Translations under genes and position numbers: made by a program
Origin: Streptomyces caniscabiei
GTDB taxonomy: Bacteria; Actinomycetota; Actinomycetes; Streptomycetales; Streptomycetaceae
Assembly (NCBI RefSeq): GCF_014930365.1
Contig: NZ_JABXWI010000018.1
Coordinates: 1 to 64,000, forward strand
Length of the DNA: 64,000 nt
Direction: 5' to 3'
Part shown: one piece after another, positions 26,559 to 35,951 of the stretch
Position numbering within the stretch: position 1 is the first letter of the stretch
Layout: every line of letters begins with the position of its first letter
Notes under the pieces: generated by a model
Database searches by the model: none
Seen by the model: only the letters and a program-made list of their open reading frames with translations
Told to the model about the DNA's origin: nothing

Positions 26559-28820
26559 CTACAAAACCCGTGGTGCGAGCCGGAAGTCGAGAGCCGTGCA
26601 GCGCCGGCCCGCCGAGACCGTGCGGACCGCCTGGCCGATCGCCTTGCGGGAGCCGACGAGGACGACCAGCTTCTTCGCCCTGGTCACCGCCGTATACAAA
26701 AGGTTGCGCTGGAGCATCATCCAGGCTCCGGTGGTGACCGGGATCACCACGGCCGGGTACTCACTGCCCTGGGACCGGTGGATCGTCACCGCGTAGGCGT
26801 GCGCCAGCTCGTCCAGTTCGTCGAACTCGTACCCCACCTCCTCGTCCTCGTCGGTGAGGACCGTCAGCCGCTGGTCGACCTGGTCGAGCGCGGTGACCAC
26901 CCCGACGGTGCCGTTGAAGACGCCGTTCTCGCCCTTCTCGTAATTGTTGCGAATCTGGGTGACCTTGTCGCCGACGCGGAAGACCCGGCCGCCGAACCGC
27001 TTCTCGGCCAGGTCGGGGCGGGCGGGGGTGATGGCCTGCTGGAGCAGCCCGTTGAGGGTGCCCGCGCCGGCCGGGCCCCGGTGCATGGGCGCGAGGACCT
27101 GGATGTCCCGGCGCGGGTCGAGCCCGAACCTGGCCGGAATGCGACGGGCCGCCACGTCGACCGTGAGCCGCCCGGCCTCCTCCGTGTCGTCCTCCACGAA
27201 GAGGAAGAAGTCCTTCATGCCGTCGGTGACCGGGTGCTGACCGGAGTTGATCCGGTGCGCGTTGGTCACCACACCCGACTGCTGGGCCTGGCGGAAGACC
27301 TTGGTGAGGCGGACGGCGGGGATCGGGCTGCCGTCCGCCAGCAGATCGCGGAGTACCTCGCCGGCGCCGACGCTCGGGAGCTGGTCGACGTCTCCGACGA
27401 AGAGGAGGTGGGCCCCCGGGGGCACCGCCTTCACCAGCTTGTTGGCGAGGAGGAGGTCCAGCATGGAGGCCTCGTCGACGACCACCAGATCGGCGTCCAG
27501 GGGGCGGTCCTTGTCGTAGGCCGCGTCGCCGCCGGGCTTCAGTTCCAGCAGCCGGTGGACGGTGGAGGCCTCGGCGCCGGTCAGCTCGGCGAGACGCTTG
27601 GCGGCCCGGCCGGTGGGCGCGGCCAGCACGACCTTCGCCTTCTTCGCGCGGGCCAGCTCCACGATCGAGCGGACCGTGAAGGACTTGCCGCAGCCCGGGC
27701 CGCCGGTCAGCACGGCCACCTTCTCGGTGAGCGCGAGGCGTACGGCGGCCTCCTGCTCGGGCGCCAGCTCCGCGCCCGTACGCCCCCGCAGCCAGGCCAG
27801 CGCCTTGTCCCAGGCGACGTCGTGGAAGCCGGGCATACGGTCGGCGTCGGTGCGCAGGAGACGCAACAGCTGGGCGGAGAGGGAGAGTTCGGCACGGTGG
27901 AAGGGGACGAGGTAGATGGCGGTGACCGGGTCCGCGCCGGGGTCGGCGCCGGGGACCTTCTCCCGTACGACACCGGGGTCCCCCGAGTCCTCGTCCGGCA
28001 GGGCGAGTTCGGCCAGGCACTCGATGACCAGGCCCGTGTCGACCTGGAGGAGCTTGACCGCGTCGGCGATCAGGCGCTCCTCCGGGAGATAGCAGTTGCC
28101 CTGGTCGGTGGCCTGCGAAAGGGCGTACTGCAGGCCCGCCTTGACGCGCTCCGGGCTGTCGTGGGGGATGCCGACGGACTGGGCGATCTTGTCGGCGGTG
28201 AGGAAGCCGATGCCCCATACGTCGGCGGCGAGCCGGTACGGCTGGTTCTTCACGACGCCGATCGAGGCGTCGCCGTACTTCTTGTAGATGCGGACCGCGA
28301 TGGACGTGGACACCTCGACCGTCTGGAGGAAGAGCATGACCTCCTTGATCGCCTTCTGCTCCTCCCAGGCGTCGGCGATCTTCTTGGTGCGCTTGGGGCC
28401 GAGGCCCGGGACCTCGATGAGGCGCTTCGGCTCCTCCTCGATGATCTGGAGGGTGTCCAGGCCGAAGTGCTGGGTGATGCGGTCGGCGAAGATCGGACCG
28501 ATGCCCTTGACCAGCCCGGAGCCGAGGTAGCGGCGGATGCCCTGGACGGTGGCCGGGAGGACGGTCGTGTAGTTCTCGACGGTGAACTGCTTGCCGTACT
28601 GCGGGTGGGAGCCCCAACGGCCCTCCATCCGCAGGGACTCGCCGACCTGGGCGCCGAGCAGCGCGCCGACGACCGTGAGGAGATCGCCGCCGCCCCGGCC
28701 GGTGTCCACGCGCGCGACCGTGTAGCCGTTGTCCTCGTTGGCGTACGTGATGCGTTCCAGGACGCCTTCGAGTACGGCGAGACGTCGTTCGCCCGGGGGG
28801 TTCCCCGCCTGCTGAGCCAT
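26559..28820 (-). CDS. recD2: ATP-dependent RecD2-like DNA helicase
   Basis: 753 residues, superfamily 1B 5-prime-to-3-prime helicase of the RecD2/TraA-like type without RecBC partners. The N-terminal OB-like and HhH domains (ITYANEDNGYTVARVD, PGLGPKRTKKI) are followed by helicase motifs. These are motif I GGPGCGKSFTV, Ia LAAPTGRAAKRL, II VVVDEASMLD, III FVGDVDQLPSVG, and V/VI AVTIHRSQGSEYP with LLYTAVTRAKK. It probably acts in replication-fork repair. ATG 28820 gives the conserved MAQQAGNPPGERRLAVLEGV start. Confidence 0.9.
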   Translation of the reverse strand: MAQQAGNPPGERRLAVLEGVLERITYANEDNGYTVARVDTGRGGGDLLTVVGALLGAQVGESLRMEGRWGSHPQYGKQFTVENYTTVLPATVQGIRRYLGSGLVKGIGPIFADRITQHFGLDTLQIIEEEPKRLIEVPGLGPKRTKKIADAWEEQKAIKEVMLFLQTVEVSTSIAVRIYKKYGDASIGVVKNQPYRLAADVWGIGFLTADKIAQSVGIPHDSPERVKAGLQYALSQATDQGNCYLPEERLIADAVKLLQVDTGLVIECLAELALPDEDSGDPGVVREKVPGADPGADPVTAIYLVPFHRAELSLSAQLLRLLRTDADRMPGFHDVAWDKALAWLRGRTGAELAPEQEAAVRLALTEKVAVLTGGPGCGKSFTVRSIVELARAKKAKVVLAAPTGRAAKRLAELTGAEASTVHRLLELKPGGDAAYDKDRPLDADLVVVDEASMLDLLLANKLVKAVPPGAHLLFVGDVDQLPSVGAGEVLRDLLADGSPIPAVRLTKVFRQAQQSGVVTNAHRINSGQHPVTDGMKDFFLFVEDDTEEAGRLTVDVAARRIPARFGLDPRRDIQVLAPMHRGPAGAGTLNGLLQQAITPARPDLAEKRFGGRVFRVGDKVTQIRNNYEKGENGVFNGTVGVVTALDQVDQRLTVLTDEDEEVGYEFDELDELAHAYAVTIHRSQGSEYPAVVIPVTTGAWMMLQRNLLYTAVTRAKKLVVLVGSRKAIGQAVRTVSAGRRCTALDFRLAPRVL

Positions 28821-29009
28821 GATCCGACGGTACCGGGGTGGTGTGACAGGGGCGGAGGAACGTACGGCCGGCGGTGCGCTTCGGTGGGGGTGGCCGAAAG
28901 TGATGCACACAAGCCGAGTTCCATGGAGATACTGGTGCCACTGATCATATGTATCCGGCCCAGGGCAGTGCGGTCGGCTGCTTTCGGCACGTCGACCGTG
29001 GGAGCCGAC

Positions 29010-29579
29010 TTGACGCCTCGCAAGGGAACTGGTCGGTGCGCCGCCTTCCTGTTGACGACCGTGCTGGCGACCGGAGCGCTCGCCGGGTGCGAACTTCTTG
29101 ACGCCGCTTCCACCTCGGGCTGCGAGGGCACCGAGAGCCGGGTCGACAAGCTGAAGTCGTACGGCGTTCTCGACTCCCGGCCTACGGGGACGATCCTGCC
29201 CCAGGGCTTCGAGGACCTCGACGCCGGCTGCTGGGCGGACAGCGGCGAAGCCTGGTTGTACGCCGAGCGGACCTACGTGTTCCCCGGCGACAGGACCGAA
29301 GTGATCCAGTACTACCGGGCCGCGGCGGAGCGCGAGGGGTGGAAGCTGTCCCGGGACACGCGACAGGCCTTGGAGAAGGACCCGTCCGCGAGCCTGTGCT
29401 TCACCCGCGGCGGGACGGACGACGCGACGACGCTGGACGTCTATTTCCTGACCAAGGCGACCCTTGACGCGGAGGAGACCGAGACCGGGCCCGAGTTCGC
29501 CTCCGGGTTCGGCTACCGGGTGTCCGTCGGTTCCGCGGCGTCCACGGCCGACGATTCCCCGGCCGGCTGCTCGGACTGA
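29010..29579 (+). CDS. Putative lipoprotein, unknown function
   Basis: 189 residues from TTG 29010, chosen because GGAG lies five bases upstream and it yields a compact signal peptide ending in lipobox LAGC. In-frame ATG 28923 would place 29 odd residues ahead of it. The mature part is about 165 residues with no recognised domain. It has several Cys (SGCEG, DAGCWAD, SLCFTRG, AGCSD) and a VIQYYRAAAEREGWKL helix resembling the C-terminal helices of small Streptomyces surface lipoproteins. It is monocistronic, with a hairpin after it. Confidence 0.7.
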   Translation: MTPRKGTGRCAAFLLTTVLATGALAGCELLDAASTSGCEGTESRVDKLKSYGVLDSRPTGTILPQGFEDLDAGCWADSGEAWLYAERTYVFPGDRTEVIQYYRAAAEREGWKLSRDTRQALEKDPSASLCFTRGGTDDATTLDVYFLTKATLDAEETETGPEFASGFGYRVSVGSAASTADDSPAGCSD

Positions 29580-29615
29580 ACGGGCCCGCCCGCGCCTGGG
29601 GCATCGCCCCGGGTG

Positions 29616-29635
29616 GTGACCGGCCCCCCGGTCAC
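29616..29635 (+). terminator. Hairpin after the lipoprotein gene
   Basis: GTGACCGG-CCCC-CCGGTCAC forms a perfect eight-pair stem 36 bases after the stop. No T tract follows. Confidence 0.55.
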
Positions 29636-29676
29636 GATTGGATTTCGGCCATGGCCGGGCCCTTGCCCCAGCTCCG

Positions 29677-29721
29677 TGTAATCGATTCCAATCCTCCATG
29701 ACGTCGATGTAATCGATTCCA
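29677..29721. promoter_or_regulatory. Twin LacI-type operators of the ribose operon
   Basis: The 14-mer TGTAATCGATTCCA occurs exactly twice, at 29677-29690 and 29708-29721, 31 bases apart (about three helical turns). Its core AATCGATT is a perfect palindrome flanked by TG and CA, the classic LacI/GalR operator form. The second copy ends just before the ribosome site of the LacI-family gene, so autorepression of the whole operon is expected. Confidence 0.85.
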
Positions 29722-29738
29722 CGAGGAGGTGGGCGGCG

Positions 29739-30755
29739 GTGGCGAGTATCAAGGACGTCGCGGCTGAGGCGGGGGTGTCCGTCGCCACGGTGTCGCGGGT
29801 GCTCAATGACCATCCGTCGGTCAGTGCGGACGCGCGGGCGCGGGTGATGGCCGCCGTCGCGGCGCTGGGGTACCGGCCGAACGCCGTCGCGCGGTCGTTG
29901 CGCACCGACCAGACCCACACCCTCGGGCTGGTCATCAGTGACGTGATGAACCCGTACTTCACCGAGCTGGCGCGGTCCGTCGAGGAAGAGGCGCGGGCGC
30001 TCGGGTACAGCGTGATCATCGGGAACGCCGACGAGCGGCCCGAGTTGCAGGACCACCATGTGCGGAACCTGCTGGACCGGCGGATCGACGGGCTGCTCGT
30101 GTCGCCCACCGACGGTGGTTCGCCGCTGATGCTGGACGCGATCCGTGCGGGCACTCCCATGGTGTTCGTGGACCGGTGGATCCCGGGCGTGGACGTGCCG
30201 GTGGTGCGTGCCGACGGTCGCGGCGCGGTACGGGATCTCGTCGCCCATCTCCACCGGCTCGGGCACCGGCGGCTCGCGATCATCGCGGGGCCGGCCGCGA
30301 CCACGACCGGTCGGGAGCGCGTCGAGGTCTTCCGCGAGGCGCTCGCCGAGCACGGGCTGCCGCTGCCGGACGCCTACATAGGGCAGGGCGACTTCCAGGC
30401 CGAGAGCGGGCGGCGGGTGACGGAGGGGTTCCTCGATCTGGCCGAGCCGCCGCAGGTCGTCTTCGCCGCCGACAACCTGATGGCGCTCGGCGCGCTGGAC
30501 GCCGTCCGCGCGCGCGGGCTGCGGGTTCCGCAGGACGTCGGGCTGGCCGCGTTCGACGACATCCCCTGGTTCGTGCACACCGATCCGCCGATCACGGCGG
30601 TGGCCCAGCCGACGGGCGAGCTGGGGCGGGCCGCCGTGCGCGCGCTCGTCGACCGTATCGAGGGGCGGCCCCCGCAGTCCGTCACCCTTCCCGCCCGTCT
30701 CGTCGTACGCCTCTCGTGCGGCGAGAAACACGCACAGAACAGGAGCACGTCGTGA
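29739..30755 (+). CDS. rbsR: LacI family transcriptional regulator of the ribose operon
   Basis: 338 residues. The N-terminal LacI HTH and hinge (SIKDVAAEAGVSVATVSRVLND, then PNAVARSLRT) are followed by a periplasmic-binding-protein-like effector domain (LGLVISDVMNPYFTELARSVEE). GTG 29739 follows GAGGAGGTG. It is the first gene of rbsR-A-CB-K-D, overlaps rbsA by four bases (GTGA) and lies directly after its own twin operators. Ribose or its phosphate is the expected inducer. Confidence 0.88.
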   Translation: MASIKDVAAEAGVSVATVSRVLNDHPSVSADARARVMAAVAALGYRPNAVARSLRTDQTHTLGLVISDVMNPYFTELARSVEEEARALGYSVIIGNADERPELQDHHVRNLLDRRIDGLLVSPTDGGSPLMLDAIRAGTPMVFVDRWIPGVDVPVVRADGRGAVRDLVAHLHRLGHRRLAIIAGPAATTTGRERVEVFREALAEHGLPLPDAYIGQGDFQAESGRRVTEGFLDLAEPPQVVFAADNLMALGALDAVRARGLRVPQDVGLAAFDDIPWFVHTDPPITAVAQPTGELGRAAVRALVDRIEGRPPQSVTLPARLVVRLSCGEKHAQNRSTS

Positions 30756-32281
30756 GCGACCCTGACGAGTTGCTGCGCATCGAAGGCATACGCAAGACCT
30801 TTCCCGGTGTGGTCGCGCTGGACGGCGTCGACTTCGAGCTGCGCCGGGGCGAGGTGCACGTCCTGCTCGGCGAGAACGGCGCGGGCAAGAGCACGCTGAT
30901 CAAGATGCTCTCCGGCGCCTACACGCCCGACGCGGGGCGGATCCTGGCCGGCGGCGAGGAGGTGCGCATCCATGGTGCGCAGGACTCCGAGCGGCTCGGG
31001 ATCGCCACCATCTACCAGGAGTTCAATCTCGTTCCCGACCTGACCGTCGCCGAGAACATCTTTCTGGGGCGGCAGCCGCGCCGCTTCGGGCTGATCGACC
31101 GGAAGCGGATGGAGGCCGAGGCCGCCGAGCTGCTGGAGCGGGTCGGGGTCAGCGTGTCCCCCCGCGCGCGGGTGCGTGAACTCGGCATCGCGCGGCTCCA
31201 GATGGTCGAGATCGCCAAGGCGCTGAGCCTGGACGCCCGGGTGCTGATCATGGACGAGCCGACGGCCGTGCTGACGACCGAGGAGGTCGAGAAGCTCTTC
31301 TCGATCGTGCGCCGGCTGCGCGAGGACGGCGTCGGGATCGTCTTCATCACCCATCACCTGGAGGAGATCGCCGCCCTGGGGGATCGCGTGACGGTCATCC
31401 GGGACGGGAAGAGCGTCGGGCAGGTGCCGGCCACCACGCCGCAGGACGAGCTCGTACGGCTCATGGTCGGGCGGTCGATCGAGCAGCAGTACCCGAGGGA
31501 GCGGGCGGAGTCGGGTGAGGCGTTGCTCGTCGTCGAAGGGCTCACGCGGGACGGCGTATTTCACGACGTCAGCTTCGAGGTGCGGGCCGGTGAGGTCGTC
31601 GGCATCGCGGGGCTCGTGGGGGCCGGGCGTACGGAGGTCGTGCGGGCGGTGTTCGGCGCCGATCCGTACGACGAGGGCGCCGTGCGGGTCGCCGGTTCCG
31701 CGGTGCCCGGGGACGACGTGGGCGCCGCCATGGCCGCCGGGATCGGGCTGGTGCCCGAGGACCGCAAGGGCCAGGGGCTGGTGCTGGACGCGTCCGTGGA
31801 GGAGAACCTCGGCCTGGTGACCCTGCGGGGCGCGACCAGGGGCGGCTTCGTCGACCTCAAGGGGCAGCGGGCGAACGCGGCCCGGGTCGCAGAGCGGCTC
31901 GGGGTCCGGATGGCCGGGCTGCACCAGCATGTGCGCACCCTCTCCGGCGGCAACCAGCAGAAGGTCGTCATCGGCAAGTGGCTGCTGGCGGACACCAGGG
32001 TGCTGATCCTCGACGAGCCGACGCGCGGCATCGACGTCGGCGCGAAGGTCGAGATCTACGAACTGATCAACGAGCTGACGGCCGCCGGTGCCGCCGTGCT
32101 GATGATCTCCAGTGACCTGCCCGAGGTGCTCGGTATGAGCGACCGGGTGCTGGTCATGGCCCAGGGGCGGATCGCGGGCGAACTCGCCGCCGCCGAGGCC
32201 ACCCAGGACGCGGTGATGGCGCTCGCCGTGTCCCACCCCACCACCCCTGTGACTGGAACGGAGGCCTCCGATGGCCGCTGA
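30752..32281 (+). CDS. rbsA: Ribose ABC transporter ATP-binding protein
   Basis: 509 residues with two ABC domains, as usual for RbsA/XylG. Domain 1 has Walker A GENGAGKST and Walker B VLIMDEPTAVL. Domain 2 has the degenerate Walker A GLVGAGRTEV typical of this family, signature LSGGNQQKV and Walker B VLILDEPTRGID. It energises uptake of a pentose through the RbsC part of the next protein. Its end overlaps the next gene by 11 bases. Confidence 0.92.
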   Translation: MSDPDELLRIEGIRKTFPGVVALDGVDFELRRGEVHVLLGENGAGKSTLIKMLSGAYTPDAGRILAGGEEVRIHGAQDSERLGIATIYQEFNLVPDLTVAENIFLGRQPRRFGLIDRKRMEAEAAELLERVGVSVSPRARVRELGIARLQMVEIAKALSLDARVLIMDEPTAVLTTEEVEKLFSIVRRLREDGVGIVFITHHLEEIAALGDRVTVIRDGKSVGQVPATTPQDELVRLMVGRSIEQQYPRERAESGEALLVVEGLTRDGVFHDVSFEVRAGEVVGIAGLVGAGRTEVVRAVFGADPYDEGAVRVAGSAVPGDDVGAAMAAGIGLVPEDRKGQGLVLDASVEENLGLVTLRGATRGGFVDLKGQRANAARVAERLGVRMAGLHQHVRTLSGGNQQKVVIGKWLLADTRVLILDEPTRGIDVGAKVEIYELINELTAAGAAVLMISSDLPEVLGMSDRVLVMAQGRIAGELAAAEATQDAVMALAVSHPTTPVTGTEASDGR

Positions 32282-34232
32282 CACGCTCAAGAGCACGCCG
32301 GGCGCGCGTGGCGCCTCGGGGACGTCGGGGCTTCGCCGGCTCCTGCTCGACAACGGCGCGCTGACCGCGCTCATCGTCCTCGTCGTCGCGATGTCGGTGC
32401 TGTCCGGCGACTTCCTGACGGCCGACAACCTGCTCAACATCGGCGTCCAGGCCGCCGTCACCGCGATCCTCGCGTTCGGTGTGACCTTCGTGATCGTCTC
32501 GGCGGGCATCGACCTGTCGGTGGGTTCGGTGGCGGCCCTGTCGGCCACCGTGCTGGCCTGGAGCGCGACTTCGGAGGGTGTCCCGGTCCCGATAGCCGTG
32601 CTCCTCGCCGTCGTCACCGGCATCGCGTGCGGTCTCGTCAACGGCTTCCTGATCTCGTACGGGAAGCTGCCGCCGTTCATCGCGACGCTCGCCATGCTGT
32701 CGGTGGGGCGCGGTCTGTCTCTGGTGATCTCGCAGGGCAGCCCGATCGCGTTCCCGGAGTCGGTATCGCACCTCGGGGACAACCTGGGCGGCTGGCTGCC
32801 GGTGCCGGTCCTGGTGATGCTGGTCCTGGGCGGTGTGACGGCCGTGATCCTGGGCCGTACGTACATCGGGCGTGCCATGTACGCGATCGGCGGCAACGAG
32901 GAGGCGGCCCGGCTGTCGGGGCTGCGGGTGAAGCGGCAGAAGCTCGTCATCTACGCGCTGTCCGGGCTGTTCGCCGCCGCCGCGGGCATCGTGCTCGCCT
33001 CCCGGCTCTCCTCGGCGCAGCCGCAGGCCGCGCAGGGCTATGAGCTGGACGCGATCGCTGCGGTCGTCATCGGCGGTGCCTCGCTGGCCGGCGGTACGGG
33101 CAAGGCGTCGGGGACGCTGATCGGCGCGCTGATCCTGGCGGTGCTCAGGAACGGCCTCAACCTGCTGTCCGTGTCCGCCTTCTGGCAGCAGGTCGTCATC
33201 GGTGTCGTGATCGCGCTGGCGGTTCTGCTGGACACCGTGCGGCGGAAGGCGGGGGCGACCCCGGTGGCGGCCGGTGCCGGTGGCTCCGGGGACCGGAGGA
33301 AGCAGGCGCTGACGTACGTGCTGGCCGCGGTGGTCGCGGCGGCCGTCGTGGGCGCGACCTCGTTCCTGCACACCGGGTCGTCGGCGGCGAAGAGCGAGAA
33401 GATCGGGCTGTCGCTGTCGACGCTCAACAACCCGTTCTTCGTGCAGATCCGGGCCGGCGCCCAGGACGAGGCGAAGAAGCTGGGCGTGGACCTGTCCGTC
33501 ACCGACGCGCAGAACGACGCCTCGCAGCAGGCCAACCAGTTGCAGAACTTCACCAGCGAGGGCCTCGGCACGATCATCGTCAACCCGGTGGACTCCGACG
33601 CGGTGACCCCGGCGGCGAAGGCCGTCAACAAGGCGGACATCCCGCTGGTGGCCGTCGACCGCGCGGTGAACGGCGCGGACACGGCCGCGCTCGTCGCCTC
33701 CGACAACGTCAGCGGCGGAAAGCTGGCCGCCAAGTCGCTCGCCGAGAAGCTCGGCGGCAAGGGCGAGATCGTCATCCTCCAGGGCCAGGCGGGCACCTCC
33801 GCCAGCCGGGAGCGCGGCGCCGGCTTCGCCGAGGGCCTGAAGGCCTACCCGGGCATCAAGGTCCTCGCCAAGCAGCCGGCCGACTGGGACCGCACCAAGG
33901 GGCTCGACGTGATGACGAACATGCTCCAGGCCAACCGTGGCGTCGACGGTGTCTTCGCCGAGAACGACGAGATGGCGCTCGGCGCGATCAAGGCGCTCGG
34001 CGCCAAGGCCGGAAAGTCCGTCCAGGTCATCGGGTTCGACGGCACCGCCGACGGGCTGAAGGCCGTGGAGGCGGGCACGCTGTACGCGTCGGTCGCGCAG
34101 CAGCCCGCCGAACTCGGCAGGATCGCGGTGCGCAACGCGGTCGAGGCCGCCAAGGGCGAGAAGGTCGAGAAGTCGGTGATGGTGCCGGTGAAGGTGGTCA
34201 CGTCCGAGAACGTGGCCGAGTTCAGCGGCTGA
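32271..34232 (+). CDS. RbsC-RbsB fusion: sugar ABC permease joined to its substrate-binding protein
   Basis: 653 residues. Residues about 25-330 are a BPD_transp_2 permease with the ITFVIVSAGIDLSVGS-like motif (FVIVSAGIDLSVGSVAAL), GLVNGFLISYGKLPPFIATL and YAIGGNEEAARLSG. A linker and an extra hydrophobic helix (TYVLAAVVAAAVVGATSF, around 345-365) lead into a complete ribose-type periplasmic-binding protein (IGLSLSTLNNPFFVQIR, GLGTIIVNPVDSDAV, FAENDEMALGAIKALG). There is no lipobox, so the binding domain is held at the membrane by fusion instead of a lipid. This replaces separate rbsC and rbsB genes. Confidence 0.9.
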   Translation: MAADTLKSTPGARGASGTSGLRRLLLDNGALTALIVLVVAMSVLSGDFLTADNLLNIGVQAAVTAILAFGVTFVIVSAGIDLSVGSVAALSATVLAWSATSEGVPVPIAVLLAVVTGIACGLVNGFLISYGKLPPFIATLAMLSVGRGLSLVISQGSPIAFPESVSHLGDNLGGWLPVPVLVMLVLGGVTAVILGRTYIGRAMYAIGGNEEAARLSGLRVKRQKLVIYALSGLFAAAAGIVLASRLSSAQPQAAQGYELDAIAAVVIGGASLAGGTGKASGTLIGALILAVLRNGLNLLSVSAFWQQVVIGVVIALAVLLDTVRRKAGATPVAAGAGGSGDRRKQALTYVLAAVVAAAVVGATSFLHTGSSAAKSEKIGLSLSTLNNPFFVQIRAGAQDEAKKLGVDLSVTDAQNDASQQANQLQNFTSEGLGTIIVNPVDSDAVTPAAKAVNKADIPLVAVDRAVNGADTAALVASDNVSGGKLAAKSLAEKLGGKGEIVILQGQAGTSASRERGAGFAEGLKAYPGIKVLAKQPADWDRTKGLDVMTNMLQANRGVDGVFAENDEMALGAIKALGAKAGKSVQVIGFDGTADGLKAVEAGTLYASVAQQPAELGRIAVRNAVEAAKGEKVEKSVMVPVKVVTSENVAEFSG

Positions 34233-34243
34233 CACGATGCGGT

Positions 34244-34275
34244 GGCCGGACGGGAGCACGCGGACCCGTCCGGCC
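34244..34275 (+). other. Intergenic hairpin within the ribose operon
   Basis: GGCCGGACGG (34244-34253) pairs perfectly with CCGTCCGGCC (34266-34275), 11 bases after the rbsCB stop and 70 before rbsK. It has no T tract and may stabilise the upstream message or attenuate rbsK-rbsD. Confidence 0.5.
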
Positions 34276-34345
34276 GCCTCGGCGTTTCCGCCCGCGGCGC
34301 GACCGGCCGTCGGCGGCTCACTCCACCTGCACAGGGAGATGGATC

Positions 34346-35251
34346 ATGTACGACTACGACCTCCTGGTCGTGGGATCGGCCAATGCCGACCTGGTGATCG
34401 GTGTCGAGCGCCGGCCGGGGGCCGGTGAGACCGTGCTCGGCTCCGACCTGGCCGTGCACCCGGGCGGCAAGGGTGCCAACCAGGCCGTCGCGGCGGCCCG
34501 GCTCGGGGCACGCACGGCGCTACTGGCGCGGGTCGGCGACGACGGCCACGGGCGGCTGCTGCTCGACTCGCAGCGCGCGGCCGGGGTCGACACGGCCGGC
34601 GTGCTGGTCGGCGGGGCGCCCACCGGGGTCGCGCTGATCACGGTGGACCCGTCGGGCGACAACAGCATCGTGGTGTCGCCGGGCGCCAACGGGAGGCTGA
34701 CCCCCGAGGACGTACGGGCGGCGGATCCGCTGCTGCGGGCCTCGCGGGTGGTCTCGGCGCAGTTGGAGATCCCGTTGGAGACGGTGGTGGAGGTGGTGCG
34801 GCGGCTGCCGGAGGGGACGCGTTTCGTGCTGAACCCGTCGCCGCCCAGGGAGTTGCCCGCCGAGGTGCTGGCCGCCTGTGATCCGCTGATCGTCAACGAG
34901 CACGAGGCGCGGATCATCGTCGGGGGTGAGCCGTCGGGATCCCCTTCGCCGGAGGACTGGGCGCGGGCGCTGCTGGCGCTCGGGCCGCGTTCGGTGGTGG
35001 TGACGCTGGGCGCGGAGGGTGCGCTGGTCGCGACCGCCGAGGGCAGTGCGCGGGTGGCGGCGGTGAAGGTGGAGGCCGTGGACACCACGGGCGCCGGGGA
35101 CGCGTTCACGGCGGCGCTGGCGTGGAGGCTGGGGGCGGGGTCGGCGCCGGCCGAGGCCGCCGCGTACGCGGCCCGGGTGGGGGCCGCCGCCGTCACCAGG
35201 GCCGGGGCGCAGGTGTCGTTCCCGACCGCCGAGGAGGTCGCGGCGCTGTGA
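34346..35251 (+). CDS. rbsK: Ribokinase
   Basis: 301 residues, PfkB family, cytoplasmic. It phosphorylates D-ribose at O5 with ATP. Motif 1 is HPGGKGANQAVAAARLG with GARTALLARVGDDGHG. Motif 2, with the catalytic base Asp, is VDTTGAGDAFTAALA. ATG 34346 follows AGGGAGATGGATC. Its TGA overlaps the GTG of rbsD. Confidence 0.92.
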   Translation: MYDYDLLVVGSANADLVIGVERRPGAGETVLGSDLAVHPGGKGANQAVAAARLGARTALLARVGDDGHGRLLLDSQRAAGVDTAGVLVGGAPTGVALITVDPSGDNSIVVSPGANGRLTPEDVRAADPLLRASRVVSAQLEIPLETVVEVVRRLPEGTRFVLNPSPPRELPAEVLAACDPLIVNEHEARIIVGGEPSGSPSPEDWARALLALGPRSVVVTLGAEGALVATAEGSARVAAVKVEAVDTTGAGDAFTAALAWRLGAGSAPAEAAAYAARVGAAAVTRAGAQVSFPTAEEVAAL

Positions 35252-35637
35252 AGCGGAGCGGGATACTCAACCGTCATCTGGCGGGCGCCATCGCCGAGTT
35301 GGGGCACGGGCACGGGGTGCTGGTGTGCGACGCGGGGATGCCGGTGCCGCAGGGGCCGCGCGTGGTCGACCTGGCGTTCCGGGCGGGGGTTCCGTCGTTC
35401 GCGGAGGTGCTGGACGGGCTGCTCGACGACATCGTGGTCGAGGGGGCGACGGCGGCGTACGAGGTGCGGGAGGCCAATCTGGAGGCGACGGCGCTGCTGG
35501 AGGACCGCTTCCCGGAACTGGAGCTGGTGTCCCACGAGAAGCTGAAGGAGCTGTCGGCGGGCGCGCGGCTGGTCGTACGGACCGGGGAGGCGCGGCCGTA
35601 CGCGAACGTGCTGTTGCGGTGCGGGGTGTTCTTCTGA
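35248..35637 (+). CDS. rbsD: D-ribose pyranase
   Basis: 129 residues, which interconvert the pyranose and furanose forms of ribose before phosphorylation. Diagnostic segments are MKRSGILNRHLAGAIAELGHG (catalytic His), VCDAGMPVP and VRTGEARPYANVLLRCGVFF. GTG start overlaps the rbsK stop by four bases. It is last in the operon, followed by a strong terminator. Confidence 0.93.
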   Translation: MKRSGILNRHLAGAIAELGHGHGVLVCDAGMPVPQGPRVVDLAFRAGVPSFAEVLDGLLDDIVVEGATAAYEVREANLEATALLEDRFPELELVSHEKLKELSAGARLVVRTGEARPYANVLLRCGVFF

Positions 35638-35667
35638 TCCCCCTGCTCCGACCACCGGCATATGTTT

Positions 35668-35700
35668 CGAGGGGCCCGGTTCAGTGGACCGGGCCCCTCG
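35668..35700 (+). terminator. Terminator of the ribose operon
   Basis: CGAGGGGCCCGGT (35668-35680) pairs perfectly with ACCGGGCCCCTCG (35688-35700), followed by GCTTTCC. Confidence 0.85.
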
Positions 35701-35951
35701 GCTTTCCCCTCCGTATCAAGACCCCCGCGATCCCCCCGGATCCCCCTCCGAGAAGTCCTGATGCCACGTACGACCCGCGAGGTGGGGGGAGGGTTGCACG
35801 GCGGCCCAAAGAATTTTGCGCGGGACCACAAGGCTGTTCGTATTGTGTTCCGATGGTGTCACCGGCCCGGCAAGCGCGTTGCGGGTGCAACGCGTTGTGG
35901 GAGAGCATGTTCGAGACGTAGGTGACCCAGACACACGGGGGTGGACACGAC
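35701..35951. other. Upstream region of the ESX cluster
   Basis: No gene is seen between the ribose terminator and the first esx gene. An inverted repeat GCGTTGC-GGGT-GCAACGC (35876-35893) precedes the first gene by about 60 bases and may be regulatory. The DNA near 35810-35870 (AAAGAATTTTGCGC, TATTGTGTTCCG) is less GC-rich than the surroundings, as expected of a promoter. Confidence 0.45.
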
